This document shows, in pieces, positions 8,108-16,253 of a stretch of DNA of 64,000 nt. Positions within the stretch are counted from its first letter, which is position 1. Each line of letters opens with the position of its first letter. A program made the translations under genes and the position numbers. The stretch is from Roseburia_D yibonii (GTDB lineage: Bacteria; Bacillota; Clostridia; Lachnospirales; Lachnospiraceae): positions 357,171 to 421,170 of the forward strand of contig NZ_JACOQH010000002.1 of assembly GCF_014297335.1 (NCBI RefSeq). Direction: 5' to 3'. The notes under the pieces are model-generated. The model saw only the letters and a program-made list of their open reading frames with translations. It was not told where the DNA came from and made no database searches.

Positions 8108-8776
8108 CTAGCACTCCTTTGTTACTACTTCCCCCTGTTTTTTATAGATGGAATCCGCCGGGATCACACCGCGCACCATGGAGAGCGGATATACATTGGT
8201 GTTTCTTCCGATCACAGTTCCCGGATTTAACACGGAATTGCATCCCACTTCCACATGATCGCCGAGCATGGCTCCGAATTTTTTCAGTCCTGTCGCGATC
8301 TGTTCCTCACCGTCTTTTACCACTACAAGGGTTTTGTCGGATTTTACATTGGAGGTGATGGAGCCCGCCCCCATATGGGATTTATAACCGAGAATGGAGT
8401 CGCCGACGTAATTGTAATGCGGCACCTGCACCGAATTAAAAATGATAACGTTCTTTAACTCGGTCGAATTTCCGACCACCGAGCCTTTTCCGACGATCGC
8501 GCTGCCACGCACAAACGCGCAGTGGCGGATCTCCGCTTCCTCATCGATAATGAGCGGTCCGTTTAACGCGGCTGTCGGCGCCACCTTTGCGCTCTTTGCC
8601 ACCCAGATATCTTCGCCCCGCTGTTCAAATCTTTCCGGATCCAATGTCGGTCCGATCTCTCTTATCACATCCGCGATCCCCTTTAATGCCTCCCACGGAT
8701 AAGTGTAACGCGCAAGGTATTCCCCCGCGATCGTCTGTGTCAGATCATATAAACTGGTAATTTTTGCTCTTTCCAT
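8108..8776 (-). CDS. Left-handed beta-helix nucleotidyl/acyltransferase-like protein
   Basis: A 222-residue protein dominated by hexapeptide repeats (about 65-210), for example IIDEEAEIRH, GNSTELKNVI, GYKSHMGAGS and GCNSVLNPGTVIG. This is the fold of the C-terminal half of GlmU and of related UDP-GlcNAc pyrophosphorylase-like proteins; no N-terminal pyrophosphorylase domain is present, so it cannot make UDP-sugars by itself as GlmU does. The start at 8776 is chosen for its GAGGTGG site; an earlier in-frame ATG lacks one. Substrate unknown. Confidence 0.75.
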   Translation of the reverse strand: MERAKITSLYDLTQTIAGEYLARYTYPWEALKGIADVIREIGPTLDPERFEQRGEDIWVAKSAKVAPTAALNGPLIIDEEAEIRHCAFVRGSAIVGKGSVVGNSTELKNVIIFNSVQVPHYNYVGDSILGYKSHMGAGSITSNVKSDKTLVVVKDGEEQIATGLKKFGAMLGDHVEVGCNSVLNPGTVIGRNTNVYPLSMVRGVIPADSIYKKQGEVVTKEC

Positions 8777-8824
8777 TATTCCACCTCGTACTATTGATAT
8801 CAATTCATTCTTTTCGTTCCCATT

Positions 8825-11800
8825 CTACTCCGCCGCCGGTTCTTTTACAAGTGGCGGTTCGCCCGGATTTTCAAAATCAAACCGGATCCTTTCATCCGCA
8901 TATTTCAGACAGGTATCAAAGGTATTTCCGCTTTTGGATACAAATCCATTCACTTTTGCTTTCGTCTTTCCGGTTGTAAGCAGCTCTTTTATGGTCTCCT
9001 CGGGAAGTTCCACCTGCGCCACATGGTATGGAAGCCTAAACCCGCAGTCACATTCGTAATACCACTGCGAACGCTTCAGGTGCTTTCCACACTTCGGACA
9101 GTCCACTTCCGTTTCAACCGGCTGTGGTTTCTCCGGGAAATCAAACGCGACTCTTCCATCCTCTGTAAGCTTTAACGGCGCATCAAATTTCATACCGGTC
9201 TTTGCGATAAAGCCCTCGATCACGCCTGTTTTTTTGCGCAAAAGCAGTTCTTTTACCTGACTTTCGTTTAATTTCACGCCCGCGATCTGCCCGATCGCGA
9301 ATCTGCATCCGGTTCCGTCCGCCTTACTGTAATTTGCGCAGCCAAACCCGAATTTCGTATGCACAATATCTCCGCCGCAGAGCGGACAGAACACGCCTTC
9401 TACTTTTTTTGGCTCCACATCCTGAAAGTCAAATTTAAGCCCCGTGATCTTTCCGTCTTCCTCTTTTGCGAAAGTAACGCGGGCGTCAAAACTGTTGCCG
9501 GTCTTCGACTTAAATCCGCGGATCGTCGATGTGCGTCCGTCCTTTAACAGCTCGCGCACCTGCGTTTCCGTCAGATTTTTTCCCGCCATTTTCCCGATCG
9601 AGAACCGGCAGCTGTTCTCGTCCGCGGAAGAATAATTGGCACAGCCATATCCAAACGGTGTCTTTACGATCTCGCCCCCGCAGAGCGGACAGACCGCATC
9701 CTTTATTTTTTTTGCCTCCACATGGTCAAAATCAAATCTGACCTGCGTCACTCCGTTTTCATCCTTTTCAAGCTTTAAGCAGGCATCGAATTTCTTTCCG
9801 CTTTTTGATTTAAAGCCACGGATCGTCTTTGTCATCCCCTCGGTGAGAAGCTCCGTAAGCTGCGCTTTGTTCAGATCTTTCCCGGCGATCTGTCCCACCG
9901 AAAAGCTGCATCCGTTTTCCCCGTCTTTTCCATGATGCTCACAGGAAAAGCCATAGCCGCGCTCCAGGATGGCTCCGCCACAGACCGGACATCTGACGCC
10001 CTCCACAACCGTCGGCTCATTCTTGGAAAAATCAAACTGAATGGATGTTTTTCCATCGTCCTCTTTCTTTAAAAGAAGCGCTGCGGAAAATTTCTTTTTC
10101 TTCTGGGACTGGAACCCGGAAAGTACCTCCGTATGTCCCTTTTCCAGAAGATCCTTTACCTCTTCCTCCGATAAGTCGCGTCCGGCGATCTGACCGATCG
10201 CAAATTTACAGCCGCTTCCGTCTTTTTTGTAGTTGCTGCATCCATAGCCAAACGGTGTCGTCTCGATCTCGCCGCCGCAGACCGGACAGGACACGCCCAG
10301 CTTCTTCCGCGCTCCAATCCCTCTGCCGTTTTTGCCTGCAAACGAGCTGATCCGTCCGGCGATCTGGGAAAGCAGATCCCGGTCTATGATCGCAACGGTC
10401 TCTTTTTGGATAAATTCTTCCAGCTTTTCCCGGTAATCTTCCACTGCCACGGTTCCGTTCGTGATCCCGTCGAGTCCTTTCTCCCAGGACGCTGTCATCT
10501 TTGGGTTTAAAAGCGCCGGAACGGTAAGGCTCACGACTTCAAACACCATCTCTCCGAAGCGCTCCGGTGTCAGAACCTGTGTCTTTTTATTCAGATTCAG
10601 ATACCCGATATGTACCAGTTTTTTTATGATCTCCGCGCGTGTCGCGGAAGTTCCGATCCCGGAGCCCTTGATCTGCTCACGCAGTTCCTCGTCCTCGATC
10701 AGCTGACCGGCATTTTCCATGGCAAGCACCATGGAACCCGAGGTATAGCGTTTCGGCGGGGAAGTCTTTCCCTCTTTGATGGAATAACCGTTTACCGGAA
10801 GCACATCTCCTTTTTGCAGGGAAGCAGAAAGCTCGATCAATCCTTTGTTTTCCTCATCCTCTTTTTTGCGCCCGGCGATCTCTAAATACCCTGCGGATTT
10901 TAAAGTCTTTGCTGAGGCAAACAGCGTCTCCGTATCGACTGCGACTTCGAGCTTGACATTCTGATATTCCGCCGGCGGATAAAATACCGACAAAAATCTG
11001 CGGACGATCAGATCGTATACGCTTTTTTGCAGTTCTGTCACCGAGGAGAGATTTCCGGTCTGTCCGGTCGGAATGATCGCGTAGTGATCCGTTACCTTGC
11101 TGTCATTTGTATACTGGCTCTTTGCCAGATTCCGGTACATCCCCTCGCTTAAAATACGCTCGGTGTACGCTTTGGTCGGCTCATACGACTTCAGACGATT
11201 CAGATTTTTGGTGATCTCTTTTGCCACCGCCGTCGTAAGCACCCTCGCATCGGTTCTCGGATAAGTGGTAAGCTTCTTCTCGTAAAGTTCCTGCGCCGCC
11301 TTTAATGTCTCATCCGGGCTGATCTTAAAAAGCTTGGCGCACTCCGCCTGAAGCTCCGCCAGATTAAATAAGAGCGGTGCCCTTTTCCGGCTGACCGTCG
11401 ATTCGATCGTCTTTACCACCGCTTCTTTTCCTTCCAGCTCCCCGATCAGTTTTTTGGCGTCCTCCTCTTTTTTAAATCCGTTTTCCTTATATAAAAGCGG
11501 ATTTTCAAAATACCGGGAACCGGCAATACTTTTCCACTCCGCCTCGATCTCTTTTTCGGTAAAGTTTCCGATCACACGGTAAAACGGTGTCTCCTTAAAA
11601 TTGCGGATCTCGCGCTCGCGGATCACGACCATGCCAAGCACACAGGTCATCACACGGCCGACCGCGATCGGCACATAATGTCCGGTTCCGACCGCATCAT
11701 TTAAAAGCTTTCCGTATTTGACGGACATCGCACGGGAAAAATTTATGCCCATCGCGTAATCCTCAATGGAACGCATGATCCCGGACTTTCCGAGATTTTT

Positions 11801-12265
11801 ATAAGCATCCATGCTCTTTGCTTCCGTGATCCCGCGCTTTATCTCCTCATCGGTCTGGGAATCGATCCAGACGCGCAGCTCCGTCATTCCCTCGCGCACG
11901 CCGCCGTAATTTCTGATATTCTCCTCGATGGTCTGTCCTTCTTTTCCCGAGTCGCCTGCCCAGTAAACCGTTTCAATATCCTCACGGTGCAGCATATTGT
12001 TTACGATCTCATACTGCTTTTTGACATTCGCAATGACACCGTATTTGTACTCACGCGGCAGAAACGGCAGATCCTCCAGCTTCCATTTTTTATATTTTTC
12101 GTCATATTCCTCCGGATAGACCATCTCCACCAGATGACCCACACACCAGGTAATGACAAACTCATGATTTTCAATATAGCCGTTATTTCTTCCGGATACA
12201 CCGAGCACACGCGCAAAATCCTGTGCCACGGACGGTTTCTCGGTTATGATCAGTTTTTTACCCAT
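8825..12265 (-). CDS. topB: DNA topoisomerase III with five C-terminal zinc repeats
   Basis: Type IA topoisomerase, 1146 residues against about 650-730 for ordinary TopB. The TOPRIM domain opens MGKKLIITEKPS (Glu9) and continues YWAGDSGKEGQT; here Asp105 and Glu109 are present but the second acidic residue of the usual DxDxE pattern is Gly107. The catalytic tyrosine is Tyr335 in TTYPRTDARV. From residue 655 on come five tandem units with a period of about 96-101 residues (starts near 660, 759, 859, 960 and 1056), each with CPxCGG or CPKCG, a second cysteine set, and a GF(x)SK(T/S)G(x)(K/N)FDA segment, matching the topoisomerase C-terminal repeat. It probably resolves replication or recombination intermediates. 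Confidence 0.9.
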   Translation of the reverse strand: MGKKLIITEKPSVAQDFARVLGVSGRNNGYIENHEFVITWCVGHLVEMVYPEEYDEKYKKWKLEDLPFLPREYKYGVIANVKKQYEIVNNMLHREDIETVYWAGDSGKEGQTIEENIRNYGGVREGMTELRVWIDSQTDEEIKRGITEAKSMDAYKNLGKSGIMRSIEDYAMGINFSRAMSVKYGKLLNDAVGTGHYVPIAVGRVMTCVLGMVVIREREIRNFKETPFYRVIGNFTEKEIEAEWKSIAGSRYFENPLLYKENGFKKEEDAKKLIGELEGKEAVVKTIESTVSRKRAPLLFNLAELQAECAKLFKISPDETLKAAQELYEKKLTTYPRTDARVLTTAVAKEITKNLNRLKSYEPTKAYTERILSEGMYRNLAKSQYTNDSKVTDHYAIIPTGQTGNLSSVTELQKSVYDLIVRRFLSVFYPPAEYQNVKLEVAVDTETLFASAKTLKSAGYLEIAGRKKEDEENKGLIELSASLQKGDVLPVNGYSIKEGKTSPPKRYTSGSMVLAMENAGQLIEDEELREQIKGSGIGTSATRAEIIKKLVHIGYLNLNKKTQVLTPERFGEMVFEVVSLTVPALLNPKMTASWEKGLDGITNGTVAVEDYREKLEEFIQKETVAIIDRDLLSQIAGRISSFAGKNGRGIGARKKLGVSCPVCGGEIETTPFGYGCSNYKKDGSGCKFAIGQIAGRDLSEEEVKDLLEKGHTEVLSGFQSQKKKKFSAALLLKKEDDGKTSIQFDFSKNEPTVVEGVRCPVCGGAILERGYGFSCEHHGKDGENGCSFSVGQIAGKDLNKAQLTELLTEGMTKTIRGFKSKSGKKFDACLKLEKDENGVTQVRFDFDHVEAKKIKDAVCPLCGGEIVKTPFGYGCANYSSADENSCRFSIGKMAGKNLTETQVRELLKDGRTSTIRGFKSKTGNSFDARVTFAKEEDGKITGLKFDFQDVEPKKVEGVFCPLCGGDIVHTKFGFGCANYSKADGTGCRFAIGQIAGVKLNESQVKELLLRKKTGVIEGFIAKTGMKFDAPLKLTEDGRVAFDFPEKPQPVETEVDCPKCGKHLKRSQWYYECDCGFRLPYHVAQVELPEETIKELLTTGKTKAKVNGFVSKSGNTFDTCLKYADERIRFDFENPGEPPLVKEPAAE

Positions 12266-12302
12266 AATTCTCCCTTAGTTCTTCCAAAAATTCAATAACG
12301 AA

Positions 12303-12331
12303 ATCATAACACAATTCCATTTTTCCCGCAA
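12303..12331 (-). promoter_or_regulatory. Promoter of topB
   Basis: TTGCGG (12326-12331) and TATGAT (12303-12308) on the minus strand with a 17-bp spacer, about 35 bp before the topB start. Confidence 0.6.
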
Positions 12332-12357
12332 ATCTTTTCGCCGGATCCCACAAAGCG

Positions 12358-12414
12358 AAAAAAGAACAGGTATGGCAGGCTTTTTGCCTTTTTTCCTGCA
12401 CTCCCGTTCTTTTT
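12358..12414 (-). terminator. Terminator of the metK-ABC operon
   Basis: On the minus strand AAAAAGAAC pairs with GTTCTTTTTT and an inner GCAGG pairs with CCTGC; a T-run follows. It begins two bases after the ATPase stop and closes the operon. Confidence 0.75.
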
Positions 12415-12416
12415 GT

Positions 12417-13196
12417 TTACAGATAATATTCAATTTCAACCTCTGAATTTTCAAAGAATTCCTGATAGATCGCTCTCCGGATATTCACGAAATCATAGCT
12501 GTTTCTTCCCCGCGGTCTTGCCAGATCCACCCGGATCTCCTTTTTGATCTCTCCCGGATTTTTGCCCATGACGAAGATCCGGTCACTCAAAAAGATCGCT
12601 TCATCAATATCATGGGTAATGAGTATCATGGTCGTCTTTTCCTGCTCCCATATTTTCAGTATGCCGTTTTGCATATGGATCCTTGTAAGCGCATCTAAAG
12701 CCCCGAACGGCTCATCCAGCAAAAGTACCGCCGGATGATTGATCAGTGCTCTTGCGATACTGACCCGCTGCTGCATGCCCCCGGACAACTGCCCGGGCAA
12801 TGCCTTCTCAAAATTTTCCAGTCCGACCATTTTGATATGTTCCGCGACCAGTTTTTTCTTTTCCTCCGCCGGAAGTTTCTCATGGATTCCAAACGCGATA
12901 TTTTTTTCCACGGTAAGCCATGGAAACAGCCTGGCTTCCTGAAATACCATCCCGATATGGACAGACGGCTTCTCGACCCGCTTTCCGCCGATTTTTATCT
13001 CACCATCTGTCGGTTTTTCCAGTCCGGCGATCATGCGCGCAAGCGTACTCTTTCCACATCCGCTCGCCCCAACGATACTGATGAATTCTCCTGCACGGAT
13101 TTTCAGATCGATATCCGTAAGCACCTCAAACGAAACATCTTTGATCTGAAATATTTTCTTTACATGTTCAATCTCTAAATTTTCGCTCTCTTTCAT
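12417..13196 (-). CDS. ABC transporter ATP-binding protein (nitrate/sulfonate/taurine type)
   Basis: Importer ATPase of 259 residues, SsuB/TauB-like. Walker A is GASGCGKST (Lys49), the Q-loop reads GMVFQEARLFPWLTV, the signature LSGGMQQRVSIARA and Walker B VLLLDEPFGALD. The FPWLTV stretch after the Q-loop is typical of the nitrate/sulfonate/thiamine-precursor branch. The gene closes a six-gene operon that contains a matching binding protein, but the permease beside it has lost its core, so this ATPase may be idle or may serve the intact permease at 22060. The substrate cannot be read from sequence. Confidence 0.88.
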   Translation of the reverse strand: MKESENLEIEHVKKIFQIKDVSFEVLTDIDLKIRAGEFISIVGASGCGKSTLARMIAGLEKPTDGEIKIGGKRVEKPSVHIGMVFQEARLFPWLTVEKNIAFGIHEKLPAEEKKKLVAEHIKMVGLENFEKALPGQLSGGMQQRVSIARALINHPAVLLLDEPFGALDALTRIHMQNGILKIWEQEKTTMILITHDIDEAIFLSDRIFVMGKNPGEIKKEIRVDLARPRGRNSYDFVNIRRAIYQEFFENSEVEIEYYL

Positions 13197-13230
13197 AGGC
13201 CTGTTGTCCTTTTCCCTGTATGATTTATTT

Positions 13231-13530
13231 CTAATTCCAGACGATCAAGCGCTTCTGCACTGCCAGAATGACCGCGTCGGTAACCAGCCCGATCACGCTT
13301 ATGGACAGTAAGCCCACAAACAGTTTTTCGGGCTGCGACAGTTCCCTTGCGTATTCGATCATATAGCCAACGCCTTTGGTAGCCGCAAGCATCTCTGCCG
13401 CGATCCTTGTCGGGACAGGCATGACCGCACCGCTGACCGCGCCGCCATCCCCCAGGATCTGCCACAGGAGAAGTATTGCAAGCGGTACGAAAAAGAATAT
13501 CACGGTGTCTGTTTTCTTCTGTTTTCTCAT
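13231..13530 (-). pseudogene. ABC permease with large internal in-frame deletion
   Basis: Family members (SsuC/TauC type) are about 250 residues; this one is 99. The first about 52 residues match a normal permease start (first membrane segment IFFFVPLAILLLWQI, then the periplasmic MPVPTRIAAEMLAATKG). The next residue begins the normal C-terminal end, VGYMIEYARELSQPEKLF, last membrane segment and RLIVWN tail. About 150 residues, including the EAA loop that docks on the ATPase, are missing without a frameshift. The start overlaps the binding protein stop by 4 bp and the ATPase follows after 34 bp. It is very unlikely to transport; a shortened accessory role is possible but unsupported. Confidence 0.8.
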
Positions 13531-14510
13531 GGCTGTTCCTTTCTGACCGCGTCAAGATACGAAGCATCGGTAAGATCAGCCACATCCGGTCTGTTTTTTA
13601 TGGTTCCCTGTTCGTAAAGATAGGATATGGTATCGTCAAGCGCGTCTGATACACCGACATCCAGCTTATATTCAAATGTTCTCGTATTATAATAAAGCGC
13701 TATATTCTCACTGGTGTCCCCCATTTCCTCTGCCACAATAGAAAACGCTTCCTCCTCATTGTCTTTGATCCAGTCTGTCGCCGCAAGAACTGCCTGTAAA
13801 AATTGTCTTGCATGCTCCGGATGTTCTTTCATATAGGCATCATCCCCGACAATGACCGTAAGGATATCATCATAACCTTCCGCATCCGCCACCTCATATG
13901 CCCCGGTCTCCGCCTCGATCGCCGTACTTGTCGGCACCTGTGTCACTGCTGCATCCACCGTATTTCCGACAAATGCCGCGAGCTGATCCTTGTTCTTTAA
14001 GAAAACAATATCGATATCATCTTCAGTCAGATGCTCGGCACCGAGATATTTTAAAAGCAGTTTATGATTGGTGCTTCCCGACATCACCGCGACCCGTTTT
14101 CCCCTGATATCCGAAATATTCTTTATTCCGGAATCTTTTGCTGCGATCAGCTGATAACCGCTCGTGGAACGGAACAGACTTGAGATCACTTTTACGTCCA
14201 GTCCGTTCGCTTTTGCCTGAACAACCGGCATATCTCCAAGTGCGGCAAACTCCACGCCGCCGGACGACATGGTTTCCATGATCGCCGAACCGGAATCGGC
14301 AGCCGTAACTTCCACATTTACGTTCTCCCCGAAGGCTTCTTTAAAAAAGCCCTTTTTATCCGCAATAATGATCGGAAGATAATTTCCCGGTGTCATGACC
14401 CGGATCTGCTCCGGCTCATTTTCCGCCTTTTCCCCGCAGCCCGCCAGCATGGAAAGCACGGCAGCTCCGATCAGGAATATTGATATCAGATTTTTTTGTT
14501 TTTTATTCAT
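13527..14510 (-). CDS. ABC substrate-binding lipoprotein (NMT1/SsuA type)
   Basis: Extracellular binding protein of 327 residues, anchored as a lipoprotein: signal peptide 1-24 and lipobox LSMLAGC with Cys25. Residues about 35-320 form a periplasmic-binding fold II protein of the nitrate/sulfonate/thiamine-precursor class (PGNYLPIIIADKKGFF, GSGSAIMET-like loop, VAVMSGSTNHKLLLKYLG). The ligand is not predictable with confidence: aliphatic sulfonates, pyrimidine precursors and other small anions share this fold. It overlaps the upstream gene by 8 bp and the shortened permease by 4 bp, so it is tightly coupled to the operon. Confidence 0.87.
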   Translation of the reverse strand: MNKKQKNLISIFLIGAAVLSMLAGCGEKAENEPEQIRVMTPGNYLPIIIADKKGFFKEAFGENVNVEVTAADSGSAIMETMSSGGVEFAALGDMPVVQAKANGLDVKVISSLFRSTSGYQLIAAKDSGIKNISDIRGKRVAVMSGSTNHKLLLKYLGAEHLTEDDIDIVFLKNKDQLAAFVGNTVDAAVTQVPTSTAIEAETGAYEVADAEGYDDILTVIVGDDAYMKEHPEHARQFLQAVLAATDWIKDNEEEAFSIVAEEMGDTSENIALYYNTRTFEYKLDVGVSDALDDTISYLYEQGTIKNRPDVADLTDASYLDAVRKEQP

Positions 14511-14991
14511 ACGCCGTCTCCTTCCGGTAAATATGATCCATATGCATCAGATACGGATGCTCTTTTTTCTCTTTTTCTCTCGCCGCTTCATAGGTATCAT
14601 CCTCTACTGCTGTCACATCTAACAGCCAGACCGTTGAGAGATCCGTTTCTTCGCCAAATTCCTCCTGCACATTGATATACGCCTCCTCGAACCGGTGTCC
14701 CGCAATCAGTGCCTGATACGGTTTCGCGCTCACTCGGTAAATCTCACCGTTTTTTCCGAGCAGGCTGAGTGAAACTTCTTTTTCAAACCAGATACTGTAT
14801 ACAAGATTTTTCTGCATCTGTGAGCTCTCGAGAAATTCATAATAAGCGATCCTTCCTTTTCCCCACATGGTAAGTTTTCTGCCCACCTGCGAGATGGGAT
14901 TTCCATTTTTTCCAACTGCGCTGATCACAGAAATGGTTTCTTTCTCTTCAAGCAGCTTTTCTATTTTTTCTATATCCTTCTGCAATGCCAT
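14503..14991 (-). CDS. Pyridoxamine-phosphate-oxidase-like FMN split-barrel protein
   Basis: A 162-residue protein with the pattern of the FMN-binding split barrel: SVISAVGKNGNPISQVGRKL near the start, KNLVYSIWFEKEVSLSLLG in the middle, then a C-terminal HPYLMHMDHIYR. It would bind a flavin as a dimer and could be a reductase or oxidase; it is not a canonical PdxH. ATG at 14991 follows AGGAGGTTTGGTC; an upstream in-frame ATG overlaps the radical SAM gene. It sits 11 bp after that gene and overlaps the binding-protein start by 8 bp, so it is likely to act with the radical SAM enzyme or on the imported compound. Confidence 0.65.
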   Translation of the reverse strand: MALQKDIEKIEKLLEEKETISVISAVGKNGNPISQVGRKLTMWGKGRIAYYEFLESSQMQKNLVYSIWFEKEVSLSLLGKNGEIYRVSAKPYQALIAGHRFEEAYINVQEEFGEETDLSTVWLLDVTAVEDDTYEAAREKEKKEHPYLMHMDHIYRKETAYE

Positions 14992-15002
14992 GACCAAACC
15001 TC

Positions 15003-16253
15003 CTATATTCTGTCCAGATTGATGCTCGCGTGCATGCTGCACTTTCTGTAATTATCCATTTCCGTATTGATGCCGTACTTTTGCATGATCTCATAAAAGC
15101 CTTTGGTCAGTTTCACATAATAATCCAGGGAAGGCGTGGTCTGCTTAAAAAAGATGGAATTCGGCACCACGTTCCACACATCATGCTTTAGCCCCACACC
15201 ATGGGAAGCCAGTTCTTCCGCAAGTTCAAAATCTGCCTTTAATGCCTCTTCCTCCGTCGCAAAGCCATTCGGTTTCGCAAGTTCCACACCGCTCACGATC
15301 CCGGTATTCACCTGCCCCTTTCCAAATATTTCAACCGCTTTGTATAACCGGCGCTTCCACTCATCAAATGAAATGTGCGCCGCTTTCCCCGGGCATACCC
15401 ACTTGTAGATCGTCTCATCAAACACTTCCAGATCGGTCGTATAACTGGTAAGTCCCGTCTCCTCGTACAGACGGGTCAGCTGTCTTTCGTTCAGGGCCGT
15501 ACTGTTTACCTGACTCGGAAATTTTTTGGTCGTAAACGCTGTTCCGACCGCCTGTAAGGCATTGATATAAGCCTGCAGTTCATCCTCACAGAGTTCGGTT
15601 CCGCTTAAAATACTTCCCCCGGTTAAAACCACACCGGTAAAACGCCCTTTTTCTTTTTTAAGTTCCTGCATTACCTCACGGATCTCTTCACTGTTTACCT
15701 GTTCATTGGCACATCCTTTGTACTTTGCGCCTGCTGCCCCGATCCCGCAGTACTTGCAGCCCTGTCCCGGCTTATCCCAGAAGTGGCAGTATTTGTTTAC
15801 GGAAAGAGAAAACCTCTGGGGTCTGGCATCCACCACTTCCTGCATCGGCGTGCCAAAGCTGGTCTTTTTATCATAAAATTTCGGTTTTTCCCAGTAGATC
15901 ACTTCATCTATGATCCGGTCGTCATCTACGAGAACGATCCGGTCATCCACCACATCCACCAGATATGGCTCCCTGCTGTTTTTTGTCCGCTTTGCGGTCG
16001 AAAAAACAAAATGCGTTATGATACTGGTTCCATCCCGCAAAAGCAGCGATGCCGGTGCCAGACGTTCCCCATACGGGTCGGTCTGATGTATCGCCGGATC
16101 CACCTTATCCAGTGCCGCGTCCGTGTACTCGACGCCTCTGCGCTGTACATCGATCTGAGTGATCACAAATGGGGACACCGTCGGATATTTCTTTTTGATC
16201 TCCCAGTAGCTTTCTTCTTTTTTTCTCCAGTCTTTGTCGATCTCTACTGCCAT
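15003..16253 (-). CDS. Radical SAM enzyme with a CX9CX2C cluster motif
   Basis: A 416-residue protein with an N-terminal domain (about 1-145) and a radical SAM barrel. The 4Fe-4S ligands are Cys156, Cys166 and Cys169 (CHFWDKPGQGCKYCG), a CX9CX2C spacing instead of the common CX3CX2C. A GGS motif in VVLTGGSIL (211-214) takes the place of the GGE SAM contact. Further conserved-looking segments are FPSQVNSTALNE and TDLEVFDETIYKWV. CX9CX2C spacing is known in Elp3-like enzymes, but there is no acetyltransferase domain here. It overlaps metK by 10 bp, so SAM supply and use are coupled. Reaction and substrate unknown; the ABC binding protein in the operon suggests an imported small molecule. Confidence 0.8.
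   Translation of the reverse strand: MAVEIDKDWRKKEESYWEIKKKYPTVSPFVITQIDVQRRGVEYTDAALDKVDPAIHQTDPYGERLAPASLLLRDGTSIITHFVFSTAKRTKNSREPYLVDVVDDRIVLVDDDRIIDEVIYWEKPKFYDKKTSFGTPMQEVVDARPQRFSLSVNKYCHFWDKPGQGCKYCGIGAAGAKYKGCANEQVNSEEIREVMQELKKEKGRFTGVVLTGGSILSGTELCEDELQAYINALQAVGTAFTTKKFPSQVNSTALNERQLTRLYEETGLTSYTTDLEVFDETIYKWVCPGKAAHISFDEWKRRLYKAVEIFGKGQVNTGIVSGVELAKPNGFATEEEALKADFELAEELASHGVGLKHDVWNVVPNSIFFKQTTPSLDYYVKLTKGFYEIMQKYGINTEMDNYRKCSMHASINLDRI

Noticed and set aside
13193..13585. A 130-codon minus-strand frame over the deleted permease
   Set aside because: It overlaps the binding protein and permease in another frame, has Arg/Gly-heavy shadow composition and no ribosome site; the permease frame matches a family.
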